Below the pieces are notes generated by a model that was given only the letters and a program-made list of their open reading frames with translations, made no database searches and had not been told where the DNA came from. A stretch of 64,000 nt of DNA from Chryseobacterium nakagawai (GTDB lineage: Bacteria > Bacteroidota > Bacteroidia > Flavobacteriales > Weeksellaceae): the NCBI RefSeq assembly GCF_900637665.1, contig NZ_LR134386.1, forward strand, positions 4,270,501 to 4,334,500, read 5' to 3'. Shown here piece after piece: positions 17,818-27,217 of the stretch. The position numbers were made by a program, and so were the translations under genes. The first letter of the stretch is position 1; every line of letters starts with the position of its first letter.

Positions 17818-18282
17818 CTATTCGTAAGCAATATCCGAAGATTCTATTTTTTTTATTTCTGGCTTGTTTAAAATAATGTCCTGAATGATTGTATTTATTT
17901 TTTTAAATCTTTTACCATTTGAACAAAACCATCCATCATCTCTATTGTGTATATATTTTACGGAAAAATCATCTATAAAAAGTTCATCATATATTTTAGG
18001 ATTAGTCCCCCATTTAGAACAATCAATTTCATGAGGAAAACGTTGAAATTGATTTTCAGAAAATGCCTTTAATATTTTTTCTCTTTCATTTTCTGTTAAT
18101 TTCATTTCTATTTTGATGGTATCATCACTATATCTTCTTTCAAAAATATTAGTTTTCGAATGATAGCTGTCGGTCAAACTTTCATAGCCAAATGAAGAAC
18201 CAGGATTCAGCTCTACTTTTCTATTACAAGAAAATAGAAATAACAAACAACAGATTCCAAGATACAATTTATATTTTACCAC
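17818..18282 (-). CDS. Hypothetical lipoprotein
   Basis: A 154-residue protein with a lipoprotein signal (LGICCLLFLFSC, lipidated Cys near residue 19) and a compact mixed domain containing Cys at CSKWG and CSNGKRF that could form a disulfide. It is AT-rich and ends close to the C-terminus of the minus-strand secreted-protein operon at 18303 (20-base gap), so the two genes are probably co-transcribed. I do not recognise the family. It is probably exposed to the periplasm. Confidence 0.6.
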   Translation of the reverse strand: MVKYKLYLGICCLLFLFSCNRKVELNPGSSFGYESLTDSYHSKTNIFERRYSDDTIKIEMKLTENEREKILKAFSENQFQRFPHEIDCSKWGTNPKIYDELFIDDFSVKYIHNRDDGWFCSNGKRFKKINTIIQDIILNKPEIKKIESSDIAYE

Positions 18283-18302
18283 AATACTCCTTTTGCATAG
18301 AA

Positions 18303-19604
18303 TTATAGTTTGGTAATATTTATTGTAAATGCCCCCTCTGGCATATCTACAGAATCTTCGTAAGATCCTATATTGATGTAATATTCTGTTCCTGCGGTTG
18401 TTGTGATAGTCATTGTTTCAGCAGAACCGCCACCGCCATTATCCATTGTCCCTACACAAGCCAAACTATTACAAGTTCCGCTAAATACTCCTATTTTAGG
18501 ATCAAAAGAAGCTGCGGAAGGAGTAGCCTTAATGGTATATTGACTTCCATCTCCTGTAAATTTAAACCATAAGCCATCATTCATTCCATCATTAGCACAG
18601 GCCAATATAAATCCGCTGTTATTAGTAGAAGACATTCCATCAGCCTGTGTATAAGCATAAGGAAACGCAGAAACCTGCAATGCTCCGGAGCATGCATCAT
18701 TTACAGGCACAGGAGGAATAGTTTTAAAAGTATAATCTGCGCAACCGGTAGACTCTCCGTTGGCAGAAACAGCTGTAACTTTTAAATAATAATTAGTATC
18801 ATTATTAAGAACAACAGATGGAGAAAGGTTATAACCCACCCCATTCACTGTTTGATGGTTAATAACATCTATCCCTCCAGGAGTAGTTCCTAAAGATACC
18901 CTATAAGAAGTAGCTCCCGTTACCGACTGCCAGCTAATATTAGGTGACAAAGAAACAAATTGAGCATTATTCGCCGGAGAAATCACAAAAGGACAACCTG
19001 GAGTAAGATTAGCATTCAAACCTGAAATTGTTACAGCAGATTTATAATCTACTCTTATCCCTCCAGGTGGAGATGCCGGATCAACAACAGCACGATCACC
19101 TTTGTAAACAAGAGTGGAATTCTGTAAGTATGGATACACACGGAAAGCTTCATCAAAATTATTAATATCAATACTTGGCGAATTTTCTTTTGCAGCCACC
19201 ACCAGATTATCCATATTATTATAAGCAAACGGCGTTGTAAAAACTATTTCAACTTTATTAGCATTCTTTGTTACCGTACCTGCAAAAACCTGAGTCAATT
19301 GAGCAGCAGGCACCCAATCTGTGCCAGAGGCAAAAGAGACTTTTGGAGTATGCCCCAGATAAACAGTCCAATTGGACGAGTCATTAATAGTGGCAGAAGG
19401 ATCAAGATAAAACGTAAGTCCTGTTATAGTCCCAGCAGCGCTAGCATTCAGTTCCTGCTTGGGATATATCTGCTGAACATATGAATAGGAAAAAAAACTA
19501 CTTACTGGTGCAGTTCCCACACTTGTACTTCCTATATTGATATTGATCTGAGCATTAACAGTAAACACTGCTAACAACAGAGATAAAAGTAAAATTCTTT
19601 TCAT
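18303..19604 (-). CDS. Secreted protein with fibronectin type III and PPC-like domains
   Basis: The protein has 433 residues from the ATG at 19604, which opens a good signal peptide (LLLSLLLAVFTVNAQ); an upstream in-frame start at 19631 would place nine residues before it. Residues about 15-190 form an adhesin-like beta region. A fibronectin type III-like domain follows (ISWQSVTGATSYRVSLG to NYYLKVTAVSANGES), then a C-terminal pre-peptidase-like beta domain (DGLWFKFTGDGSQYTI to GTEYYINIG). It lacks the usual C-terminal type IX sorting domain, so it may stay periplasmic or be an adhesion component. No enzyme motif is visible. Confidence 0.7.
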   Translation of the reverse strand: MKRILLLSLLLAVFTVNAQININIGSTSVGTAPVSSFFSYSYVQQIYPKQELNASAAGTITGLTFYLDPSATINDSSNWTVYLGHTPKVSFASGTDWVPAAQLTQVFAGTVTKNANKVEIVFTTPFAYNNMDNLVVAAKENSPSIDINNFDEAFRVYPYLQNSTLVYKGDRAVVDPASPPGGIRVDYKSAVTISGLNANLTPGCPFVISPANNAQFVSLSPNISWQSVTGATSYRVSLGTTPGGIDVINHQTVNGVGYNLSPSVVLNNDTNYYLKVTAVSANGESTGCADYTFKTIPPVPVNDACSGALQVSAFPYAYTQADGMSSTNNSGFILACANDGMNDGLWFKFTGDGSQYTIKATPSAASFDPKIGVFSGTCNSLACVGTMDNGGGGSAETMTITTTAGTEYYINIGSYEDSVDMPEGAFTINITKL

Positions 19605-19843
19605 TATTAATAATATTACCATTGAATACAATGCTAATTTAACAATAAAATATTGATTCCTCTAATAAAAAAAAATATTCAATCATTTCTATTAATTAAC
19701 ATGAAGACTATCAGCATTAATTCTATTATTTAATTAAAATATTTAAACATTCAACAACAAAAACACTATTAACCTAAAAACAAAATCAAATAATCATTAT
19801 TTTTAATACCTATTTTAATATATTTACATTAAATATCAACGAT

Positions 19844-21181
19844 ATGTATAAAAGACTATTTTTTGCAAGTCTATTCCTTACAGGTCTATTCAAATCACAG
19901 ACGACAACTATGACGAATCTGATTTCAGATGCGGTATACTATGACGGCTATGCTGCACCGGTTACCAATCCGGTTCCTAACGGCCTTATCAGACTGGGAA
20001 ATACCAGATATGCAAGAAAACTTACCGATACTGAACTAGATTCTTTTAAAGCAAAAATTGCCATGAGAGTAACCATAGGCGCTCTATGTGATAATTACGA
20101 TCGCCTGGGAGAAGTATTTCTGGCATTGGTTCCTAAGAATCAGCCTACTTATACTATAGATGATGCGAATGTGAAAAGAATTGAAGCTGCCCGCTACATT
20201 ACACCTTTCATGAGCAAAAACCGTTCTCCCATAGAAGTTCCCTACACCTATGATATCAGTAATCTGTACAGTGTATTTCACAATACAGAATTGCGGAATA
20301 CTTATGATATGTATATGGAGCTTGATGTTTTTGGAGTACCTTATGCTGCGCAGACTCAGGTCGCAGGATGCACAGGCAGAATTGATGTTTTTTCAGGAAA
20401 TCTAACGTTCTTTTCAACAGATGTAGGAGCTACTCCTACAGATTATAATACCCTTGTTCCTATATTGAGCTATAATAGACTTAACAACTATAATAGTACT
20501 GATGCTCCGGGTGAAACGGTAAGACTTGTCACCTTCAACCTTCCTACTGCTGTTAACAATGCTAATTTCGTTGTCATTTCTACTCCTCACGGCGCGAATG
20601 CAGGAGGAGAAGAATATATCAGAAGACAAAATTATACTTATATAGATGATGTCCAAATGCTGACTTACACTCCAGGAGGAATATCTTGTGAGCCCTACAG
20701 AGTATATAACACACAGGGTAACGGGATTTACGGAACCGTCCCAAAATCATTTGAAGACTGGACCTCATGGAACAACTGGTGTCCGGGTAATTCTGTACCT
20801 ATCAGAGGGTTTACTTTACCTTCTATGACTGCAGGAAATCATACTTTAAAACATACAATTCCTACTGCCGTTTTTAATGGGCAACAGGGAGACGTCTATT
20901 TGTCAGTTTATATGCAGGGTAAAAGCAATGCTTCATTAAATGTAAAGGATATAAAGACCATTGATGTAAACATTTACCCTAATCCTACTAGTGATTTTGT
21001 CAATATAAAAACAAAAGAAGATGTGACATCCATGACCCTCTTTAGTATGGATGGAAGAAAACTGACTGAAGTTTACAAGGAAAACAGAATCAATCTTTCT
21101 TCATACAGCACAGGAGTCTATTTTCTAAACATTGTTCTTAAGGACGGAACGACTTTTAAGCATAAAATCATTAAAAAATAA
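19844..21181 (+). CDS. PNGase F-like glycoamidase exported by type IX secretion
   Basis: A 445-residue protein with signal peptide (SLFLTGLFKSQ), two beta-sandwich domains of the PNGase F type, and a C-terminal T9SS type A sorting domain (IYPNPTSDFVNIK near residue 376, ending FKHKIIKK). Compared with E. meningoseptica PNGase F, the catalytic positions are kept by eye: CDNYDR corresponds to CDEWDR (D60, here Asp86), the Glu in DMYMELD to E118 (Glu159), and GGEEYIRR to CAEWCFR (E206, here Glu256). It should cleave N-glycans from glycoproteins at the cell surface. The cysteines around E206 are absent, so it is a divergent member; activity is inferred. Confidence 0.75.
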   Translation: MYKRLFFASLFLTGLFKSQTTTMTNLISDAVYYDGYAAPVTNPVPNGLIRLGNTRYARKLTDTELDSFKAKIAMRVTIGALCDNYDRLGEVFLALVPKNQPTYTIDDANVKRIEAARYITPFMSKNRSPIEVPYTYDISNLYSVFHNTELRNTYDMYMELDVFGVPYAAQTQVAGCTGRIDVFSGNLTFFSTDVGATPTDYNTLVPILSYNRLNNYNSTDAPGETVRLVTFNLPTAVNNANFVVISTPHGANAGGEEYIRRQNYTYIDDVQMLTYTPGGISCEPYRVYNTQGNGIYGTVPKSFEDWTSWNNWCPGNSVPIRGFTLPSMTAGNHTLKHTIPTAVFNGQQGDVYLSVYMQGKSNASLNVKDIKTIDVNIYPNPTSDFVNIKTKEDVTSMTLFSMDGRKLTEVYKENRINLSSYSTGVYFLNIVLKDGTTFKHKIIKK

Positions 21182-21259
21182 GCAAAAGAAAGCCTCTTTT
21201 CATTAAAAACCTTTTGAAAAAGATAAAATAACTCAAAAAAAATAGTTAATAAAATAATA

Positions 21260-21297
21260 AAAAACTCTCCTTTGATAAAAATCATCGGAGAGTTTTT
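21260..21297 (+). terminator. Terminator after the PNGase F-like gene
   Basis: AAAAACTCTCC (21260-21270) pairs perfectly with GGAGAGTTTTT (21287-21297), with additional pairing possible inside the loop. Confidence 0.85.
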
Positions 21298-21449
21298 AGC
21301 TTCATAAAAATTGATAAATATCTAAAAAGGAGAAGTTAAATTTTCTAAAACCTATTATGATTCTGTCAAATTTCTATGCAAAAAGAAAATAATAAACAAT
21401 GTATTTTTTTGACATTATGGAACTTTTACTTTAATCCTTTACCCAAAAA

Positions 21450-21481
21450 ATTGTCATTTTCAGTTTATTAAACTATTTTTG
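21450..21481 (+). promoter_or_regulatory. Promoter for the DinB-like gene
   Basis: ATTG at 21450-21453 and TATTTTTG at 21474-21481, 20 bases apart, fit the phylum consensus. The mRNA would start near 21488, 14 bases before the ATG, a very short leader. The rest of the 320-base gap 21182-21501 holds only the terminator. Confidence 0.7.
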
Positions 21482-21501
21482 GTGATTAAAATTTCTGCAA
21501 A

Positions 21502-21972
21502 ATGAATTATCATTTTCAAGCACACAGACAGGTAAGAAGAAACCTTTTAGATATCCTGCAGAACACTTCCCATGAGGACCTTCTGCTGATTCCTGATGGT
21601 TTCAACAATAATATTTACTGGAATATTGCCCACACGGTTGCTACTCAGCAGCTTTTGCATTATTACCTAAGCGGGAACCCTTTCCGTATTGATAAATATT
21701 GGGTTGAAACATACAAAAAAGGGACGTTACCCAACTTAAATGTCCAAAAATCCGAGGTTGAAGATCTGGAGTTTTTATTAACCGAAACCTCTAAGATATT
21801 AATGAAGGATTATGACAGCGATTTCTTTTCAGACTATACGCCTTACACCACAAGTTTTGGAATGGATCTGAAAAGCATTCAGGATGCCATTATCTTTAAT
21901 AATATACATGAAAGCCTGCATTATGGTTATGTTATGGCGCAGAAAAGAGCAATTTTAGGAGAAAAGTACTAA
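21502..21972 (+). CDS. DinB-family four-helix protein
   Basis: A 156-residue protein with the DinB/YfiT fold: a first helix with HRQVRRNLLDIL, NIYWNIAHTVATQQLLHYYL near residues 38-57 (metal-site His), and NNIHESLHYGYVMAQKRAI near residues 132-150 (second and third His). These are metal-binding damage-inducible or thiol-transferase-like proteins such as bacillithiol transferases. A YpdA-like reductase in the same window (29828) makes a low-molecular-weight thiol link possible but unproven. It is single-gene, with its own promoter. Confidence 0.75.
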   Translation: MNYHFQAHRQVRRNLLDILQNTSHEDLLLIPDGFNNNIYWNIAHTVATQQLLHYYLSGNPFRIDKYWVETYKKGTLPNLNVQKSEVEDLEFLLTETSKILMKDYDSDFFSDYTPYTTSFGMDLKSIQDAIIFNNIHESLHYGYVMAQKRAILGEKY

Positions 21973-21974
21973 AT

Positions 21975-22435
21975 GTTTAAAGTTTACAGTTCATAGTTTA
22001 AGGTTATGGGAACCATTAAAAGATTTGAGGACCTAGAGATCTGGAAGTTGTCGCGAGAACTTTGCAAAGAGGTTTATCATATCGTTGAATCTACTCATCT
22101 TAAAAACAATTTTAAACTTTGCAGCCAGATTGATGGCTCTTCAGGTTCCATTATGGATAATATAGCAGAGGGATTTGAGAGAAACGGAAATAGAGAATTT
22201 ATTCAATTTCTTTCAATTGCAAAGGCTTCCTGCGGAGAAACAAGATCACAGTTATATCGGGTTTATGACAGAAATTTTATTTCACAGGAAAAGTTCGAAA
22301 CTTTAATTGAAGTAACGGAAACATTAAGTAAAAAGATTAATTCTTTTATAAAATATTTAAATACAACAGATTTAAAGGGAACAAAGTATAAACCTTAAAC
22401 TCAAAACATTGAACTTTAAACAATAAACTTTGAAC
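21975..22435. mobile_element. Four-helix-bundle gene flanked by inverted repeats
   Basis: The left arm (21975-22005) runs GTTTAAAGTTTACAG...AAGGTT and abuts the gene's ATG. The right arm (22391-22435) begins AACCTTAAAC and contains inverse copies of the same words, including GAACTTTAAAC. The stop codon of the gene lies within the right arm. The unit interrupts an otherwise ordinary run between the DinB-like gene and rlmB. Such flanks suggest a small mobile or formerly mobile cassette; no transposase is present and target-site duplications were not established. Confidence 0.5.
22006..22398 (+). CDS. Four-helix bundle protein (23S rRNA intervening-sequence family)
   Basis: A 130-residue member of the S23/four-helix bundle family. 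FEDLEIWKLSRELCKEVY, the central DGSSGSIMDNIAEGFERNGNREFIQFLSIAKAS with the family's NIAEG motif (residues about 52-56), and a last helix rich in Lys/Ile are characteristic. Family members occur inside 23S rRNA intervening sequences or, as here, free in the genome, and relatives act as accessory proteins of diversity-generating retroelements. Function is unknown. It is enclosed by inverted repeats that supply its stop codon, so it looks like cargo of a small repeat-bounded unit. Confidence 0.85.
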   Translation: MGTIKRFEDLEIWKLSRELCKEVYHIVESTHLKNNFKLCSQIDGSSGSIMDNIAEGFERNGNREFIQFLSIAKASCGETRSQLYRVYDRNFISQEKFETLIEVTETLSKKINSFIKYLNTTDLKGTKYKP

Positions 22436-22461
22436 CCTAACATAAAATTATAGACAAATCA

Positions 22462-23205
22462 ATGAAAGACGATTTTATTTTCGGGCTGCGTCCCGTGATT
22501 GAAGCAATTGAAGCGGGAAAAACGATTGACAAGATCTTTGTGCAAAATGCACTTCAGGGTCCTATTTATGCTGAACTAAAAGCGATTTTAGCGAAAAATA
22601 AAATCCGTCCCAATTATGTTCCGGTTGAAAAACTGAACCGTTTTACAAGAAAAAACCACCAGGGTATAGTTGCTTTTATTTCAGATGTTCCATTTCATAA
22701 GGTGGAGGATCTTATTCCACAATTATTTGAGGAAGGGAAAACTCCTTTTCTGTTAATTTTGGATAGACTTACAGATGTAAGAAACTTTGGAGCCATCTGC
22801 AGAACGGCAGAATGTGTGGGTATAGATGCTGTCATTATTCCTGAAAAAGGAGCAGCTCCTATCAATTCTGATGCGATTAAAACTTCTGCAGGCGCTATTT
22901 ATAATATTAAAATCTGTAAGGAAAACAATCTTGCTCATGCAGTAGATTTCCTTCAACAGAGTGGAATTACTGTATTTTCTGCTTCTGAAAAAGCTCAGAA
23001 ATTAATCTATGATGTAGACTTCACAGAACCATGCGCTATTGTTATGGGAAATGAGGAAACAGGAATTTCTAAAGAAGTATTACATCATTCTGATGAAAAA
23101 ATAAAACTTCCTATTGAAGGAAAAACTCAATCTCTGAATGTTTCCGTAGCATGTGGAGCCATTTTATATGAAGCAGTGAGACAGAAGAGTTTGAAAATAA
23201 ATTAA
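22462..23205 (+). CDS. rlmB: 23S rRNA 2'-O-ribose methyltransferase RlmB (G2251)
   Basis: A 247-residue SpoU-class SPOUT methyltransferase. An N-terminal RNA-binding part (FGLRPVIEAIEAGKTIDKIFV) precedes the knotted domain with its three motifs: LDRLTDVRNFGAICRTAEC near residue 99, IVMGNEETGI near residue 192, and LPIEGKTQSLNVSVACGAILYE near residue 212. RlmB methylates G2251 in the peptidyl-transferase loop of 23S rRNA. The length matches the E. coli enzyme. TrmH-type tRNA methylation is less likely given the N-terminal extension. It follows the four-helix cassette by 63 bases. Confidence 0.9.
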   Translation: MKDDFIFGLRPVIEAIEAGKTIDKIFVQNALQGPIYAELKAILAKNKIRPNYVPVEKLNRFTRKNHQGIVAFISDVPFHKVEDLIPQLFEEGKTPFLLILDRLTDVRNFGAICRTAECVGIDAVIIPEKGAAPINSDAIKTSAGAIYNIKICKENNLAHAVDFLQQSGITVFSASEKAQKLIYDVDFTEPCAIVMGNEETGISKEVLHHSDEKIKLPIEGKTQSLNVSVACGAILYEAVRQKSLKIN

Positions 23206-23237
23206 TTCGATAACACAACACTTAAAAAAATCAGAAA

Positions 23238-24287
23238 ATGAAAAACATAGCAGCAATAGCGCTATTATCATCTATAGCTCTTGTGTCTTGTAAAAAAGAA
23301 ACGGCAAAAATCACGAAAGTAGATCCTAAAACAGGAAAAACAGTAACGGTAGAAGTTCCTGCGGATTCTGTAGCGAAAGTTGCAGAAAATCCAGCTATCA
23401 GAGACTCTGCTGGAATCGTTATTCAGACTTTCAAGCTTGAAAAAGGGAAAACTTATCCTCTTACCACTTATCAGAGAGATGTAAAAACAATGACGGATCC
23501 TCAGGGGAAATCTATCACTGCGACTTCAGAATCTACAGATGAAATGAACTTCGTAGTAAACGATATCAAAGGAAATGTATATGATATGACTCTTAACCTG
23601 GTTTCCAAAAGAAGTTCTCAGTCTGCACAAGGTAAAACAGTAGTTGTAGACACTAAACAGGCTCTTCCTAAGGAAGATGATCTTAAAATGATCTGGAATA
23701 TCAACAAAGCGCTTACCAGCAATAAACTTGATATGAAAATGGATACAAAAGGGAATGTTATTTCCATTACAGGTTTTGATGCTGTTTATACCAAAGTTAC
23801 AGCAGCTATTGGAACTCTTATTAAGGATGCTAATGAAAGAGCAAGTGTTGTCGCAAGTCTTAAAGAGTCTTTTAATGAAAAGGTATTGAAAGATCAATTC
23901 AGCAAAAATCTTTCTATTATTCCTAAAAAAGGAGTAAAAATAGGAGAAAAATGGACAACTTCTGAAAATGCAGATCCAAGTGGAGCCATTAAGGTTACTT
24001 CAAACTATGTTTTAAAAAGCCTAGGAAACGGAACTGCTGAAATTGCTGTAACCGGAGGTATTCCTAAGAAAACTGAAAAGAAGGCTCAGGGACCTATCAC
24101 CCACAGCATGAGCAGTGAGCTTGTTCAGAACGGGACCATCAAATTTGATGAAAATACAGGATGGATCACCAACCAGAACATCAATGTAAAAACAACACAG
24201 ATTGAAAGCATTTCAGACGGAAAACAATCTCAATCTATGAAGAGCGTTTCCAATTCTTCTGTAATGGTAAACCCTTCTGTAAAATAA
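23238..24287 (+). CDS. Lipoprotein, DUF6263-like
   Basis: A 349-residue protein with a lipoprotein signal (LLSSIALVSC, Cys at residue 19), then mostly soluble beta-rich sequence. Segments such as DMTLNLVSKRSSQSAQGKTV, LDMKMDTKGNVISITGFDAV and IKFDENTGWI resemble DUF6263-type flavobacterial lipoproteins. It starts 32 bases after rlmB and is probably periplasmic. No enzymatic residues are evident. Two genes follow in the same direction. Confidence 0.65.
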   Translation: MKNIAAIALLSSIALVSCKKETAKITKVDPKTGKTVTVEVPADSVAKVAENPAIRDSAGIVIQTFKLEKGKTYPLTTYQRDVKTMTDPQGKSITATSESTDEMNFVVNDIKGNVYDMTLNLVSKRSSQSAQGKTVVVDTKQALPKEDDLKMIWNINKALTSNKLDMKMDTKGNVISITGFDAVYTKVTAAIGTLIKDANERASVVASLKESFNEKVLKDQFSKNLSIIPKKGVKIGEKWTTSENADPSGAIKVTSNYVLKSLGNGTAEIAVTGGIPKKTEKKAQGPITHSMSSELVQNGTIKFDENTGWITNQNINVKTTQIESISDGKQSQSMKSVSNSSVMVNPSVK

Positions 24288-24352
24288 TTAAAGCTTAAAA
24301 GAGTAAGGATCAAACATTGACTCTTACTCTTTAAACCTTAAATCAATTTATT

Positions 24353-24583
24353 ATGAAGTACATTCTTGAGTTAGTACTGTCTGCCATTATTATTTTCTTT
24401 GTCTGGAATATTCTGAAAAGAATTTTCTTTAAGACATTTTACAGCTACAGGTTCAATAACCAACAGCATAATAATTCAAGAGAGGATATCCACAACTCGA
24501 ATAAGAATAACAAAAAAGACCTTAAATGGGATGCAGAAACCGTAGACTATGAAGAGGTAAAAGAGAGTAATGACAAAAGGTAA
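24353..24583 (+). CDS. DUF4834-like small membrane protein
   Basis: A 76-residue protein with one N-terminal hydrophobic helix (residues about 4-28) and a polar tail rich in Asn, Lys and Asp ending EVKESNDKR. The pattern matches DUF4834 proteins, common in Bacteroidota beside the YfhO-family gene. Here yfhO starts 31 bases downstream, supporting co-transcription. It probably anchors in the inner membrane. Function is unknown. Confidence 0.7.
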   Translation: MKYILELVLSAIIIFFVWNILKRIFFKTFYSYRFNNQQHNNSREDIHNSNKNNKKDLKWDAETVDYEEVKESNDKR

Positions 24584-24614
24584 AAAATCCAAGAAATAAA
24601 AGATAATAACCAGC

Positions 24615-27155
24615 ATGGCAAAAAACAAAAACTTAATTTATATTGCAGTTTCATTAGTAGTATTTATAGTTTTAGCATTTTTATATTCTACTCCTGTATT
24701 TTCAGGAAAACAGCTTTTCCAGCATGATATCGTACAATACAGAGGGGGAGCAAAAGAACTTCTAGACTATAGAGCTAACACAGGAAATGAAACCTATTGG
24801 AGTGACTCCATGTTCGGGGGAATGCCGACTTATCAGATGGGTAGCCAGTTTAAGGGCGATATCATCAAGAAAATCGACAGCAACCTGAACTTCCTGCCAA
24901 GACCGGTCAATTATCTCTTCCTGCTTTTTGCAGGTTTTTTCCTTTTGGGAATGGTAGTGGTCAGAAACTGGAAATATGCCTTATTGGGCGCAACCTTTTT
25001 CGGGCTTTCCACTTATTTCTATATCATTATTGCTGCGGGACACAATGGAAAGGTAAATACCATTGAATATTTCGCACCGCTTTTAGCCGGTATTTTACTG
25101 GTTTACATCAGAAAACAATACATCTGGGGATTTATTGTTACGACCCTTTTTATGGGACTTCAGATTGCAGCGAACCACCCGCAGATGACCTATTATCTGT
25201 TTCTGGCTTTAGGATTTTTATTCCTTTCTGAACTAATCAGAGCGATCCAGAAAAAGACTCCGATGAAACATTTCCTTATTTCTTCAGGAATCATTGCAGC
25301 CTCTTGTATTATTGGTGTTGGAATGAATTCCCAAAGAATCATGGCCAATTCTGAATATGTAAAGGAAACTGTTCGTGGAAAACAGATCTTAACCAATGAC
25401 AGCCATACTTCAGGAAAATCCGGAATGGATAAAGAAAGTATGCTGATGTGGAGCTACGGGCAACTGGAAACTTTAAACCTTTTCATTCCAAGATTAATGG
25501 GTGGCGGAAGCCAGGAACCGGAAGCTAAGGAAATGATGAACAAGGTACAGGAGCTTGTTCAGGAAAATGTAGGTTCGCAGGCTGAAATGGACAGAATTTC
25601 GAAAGGTTTCAGCGGAATGACCTATTGGGGAGATCAACCGGGAACTTCAGGACCAGCATACCAGGGAGCTATCGTATGTTTCCTTGCGCTATTAGGCTTC
25701 TTCTTTGCATCAAAAAAATACCGTTATTGGATCTTAGGAGCTTCTATTCTGACCATTTTATTGGCCTGGGGAAGCAACTTTATGCCTTTATCCGATTTCT
25801 TTATTGATTATGTTCCGTTTTACAATAAATTCAGAGCACCTTCTTCTATCCTTGTGGTAGTAGAGTTGCTATTCCCTTTAATTGCTATTTTAGGATTATA
25901 CAGATTCTTCACCGATGAAAAGCTGACAGAAGAATACAAACAGAAAATTCTGATGTATGTAAGTGGTGGGACTTTAGGGTTACTGTTAGTTCTTTTACTA
26001 TTCGGTAAACCATTGCTAGGGTTTTCTACTGCGGGTGAGAAGACTTACTTCCCTCCTTTCTTGTTGGATTATTTAGTGGATGAAAGATATAAGTTATTTA
26101 AAGCAGATGCTGTAAAAGCATTCATTTATGTAGCCATTGCTGCTGCTGCTTTATTCTTTAGCCTGAAGAAAAAACTTAGTCCTAATATTGCTTTGGCAGT
26201 GATTGGTATAGTAAGTTTATTTGATCTGTGGACAGTTAACAAACGTTATTTAAATGACGAAAACTATGTAGACAAAATCTTTGCAGAAAACCCTTTCCAG
26301 ACAGAAAGCTCAGATCTATTAGTAGAAAAGACACAAGGAAATCCAAACCTTGAATCTATTTTATCTACTGTAAATATTAATAAGGCTTTAGAGACTATCG
26401 CGGATAAAGACAAGGCACATTATAGAATTTACAACCAAACTCTAGGGGTTACCAGTGAGACCAACACCTCTTACTTTAAAGCTTCTATCGGAGGTTATCA
26501 TGCTGTAAAGCTAAGAAGATATGATGATGTATTGAATGCTTATATCAACAATATCGACAGTGTGAGAACTCCTAAAATCCTTAACTTACTGAATGCAAAA
26601 TATATGGTTTTCGGAGGTCCGGATCAGCCTCAGGTTGTTCCTAATCCTAAAGCCAACGGAAATGCATGGTTTGTAAGTGATCTTAAGTTTGTAGATACGC
26701 CTAACGAAGAAATTAAATCTATCGGGGAAATCGACAACAAAAAAACAGCTGTCATTGCAGCTTCTGACAAGGCTTATTTCAGTAATAAACCTGTTCAGGC
26801 TGACTCTACAGCATTTATCAATTTAACGACGTACCAACCTAACGAGTTAGAATTTAAATCGCAGTCTAAAACGCCTCAATTGGCTGTTTTCTCTGAAGTC
26901 TATTATCCTCACGGATGGAAGGTTCTTGTAGATGAAAAAGAGGTCCCTTATATCAAAGCTGATTATTTGCTTCGTGCGGTACACGTTCCTGCAGGAAATC
27001 ACCACATCAGAATGGTATTTGAACCGGAAGTGATTGAAAAAGGAAAATGGATCTCACTTTTAAGCTTCGGATTATTTATTGCATTAGCTGCCTTTGGAAT
27101 TTTCTGGATGAATAAGAATAAGAAAAAAGAAGCTTTAGCTGAACCGAGTGCCTAA
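24615..27155 (+). CDS. YfhO-family membrane glycosyltransferase-like protein
   Basis: An 846-residue protein with about twelve to fourteen membrane helices in the first 560 residues, then a soluble beta-rich domain, and a last helix near 815-835. It matches the YfhO family (GT-C fold): an early loop with YRGGAKELLDYRANTGNETYWSDSMFGGMPTYQ, AAGHNGKVNTIEYFAPLLAG in the centre, and WKVLVDEKEVPYIKADYLLRAVHVPAG at the end. YfhO proteins transfer sugars to lipoteichoic acid or other acceptors in Firmicutes; the acceptor in a diderm is unknown. A glycosyltransferase gene follows, beyond the GIY-YIG unit, hinting at a shared surface-glycan role. Confidence 0.85.
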   Translation: MAKNKNLIYIAVSLVVFIVLAFLYSTPVFSGKQLFQHDIVQYRGGAKELLDYRANTGNETYWSDSMFGGMPTYQMGSQFKGDIIKKIDSNLNFLPRPVNYLFLLFAGFFLLGMVVVRNWKYALLGATFFGLSTYFYIIIAAGHNGKVNTIEYFAPLLAGILLVYIRKQYIWGFIVTTLFMGLQIAANHPQMTYYLFLALGFLFLSELIRAIQKKTPMKHFLISSGIIAASCIIGVGMNSQRIMANSEYVKETVRGKQILTNDSHTSGKSGMDKESMLMWSYGQLETLNLFIPRLMGGGSQEPEAKEMMNKVQELVQENVGSQAEMDRISKGFSGMTYWGDQPGTSGPAYQGAIVCFLALLGFFFASKKYRYWILGASILTILLAWGSNFMPLSDFFIDYVPFYNKFRAPSSILVVVELLFPLIAILGLYRFFTDEKLTEEYKQKILMYVSGGTLGLLLVLLLFGKPLLGFSTAGEKTYFPPFLLDYLVDERYKLFKADAVKAFIYVAIAAAALFFSLKKKLSPNIALAVIGIVSLFDLWTVNKRYLNDENYVDKIFAENPFQTESSDLLVEKTQGNPNLESILSTVNINKALETIADKDKAHYRIYNQTLGVTSETNTSYFKASIGGYHAVKLRRYDDVLNAYINNIDSVRTPKILNLLNAKYMVFGGPDQPQVVPNPKANGNAWFVSDLKFVDTPNEEIKSIGEIDNKKTAVIAASDKAYFSNKPVQADSTAFINLTTYQPNELEFKSQSKTPQLAVFSEVYYPHGWKVLVDEKEVPYIKADYLLRAVHVPAGNHHIRMVFEPEVIEKGKWISLLSFGLFIALAAFGIFWMNKNKKKEALAEPSA

Positions 27156-27172
27156 TGTAAACATTGTGTACT

Positions 27173-27210
27173 GTCATTCTGAATGGAGCATAGCGCAATG
27201 AAGAATCTCA
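27173..27210 (+). repeat. Left inverted-repeat arm of the GIY-YIG unit
   Basis: A 38-base arm beginning GTCATTCTGAATGGAGC. Its inverse copy at 27522-27559 matches at 33 of 38 positions, and all five differences are transitions. Confidence 0.8.
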
Positions 27211-27217
27211 AGTCAAA

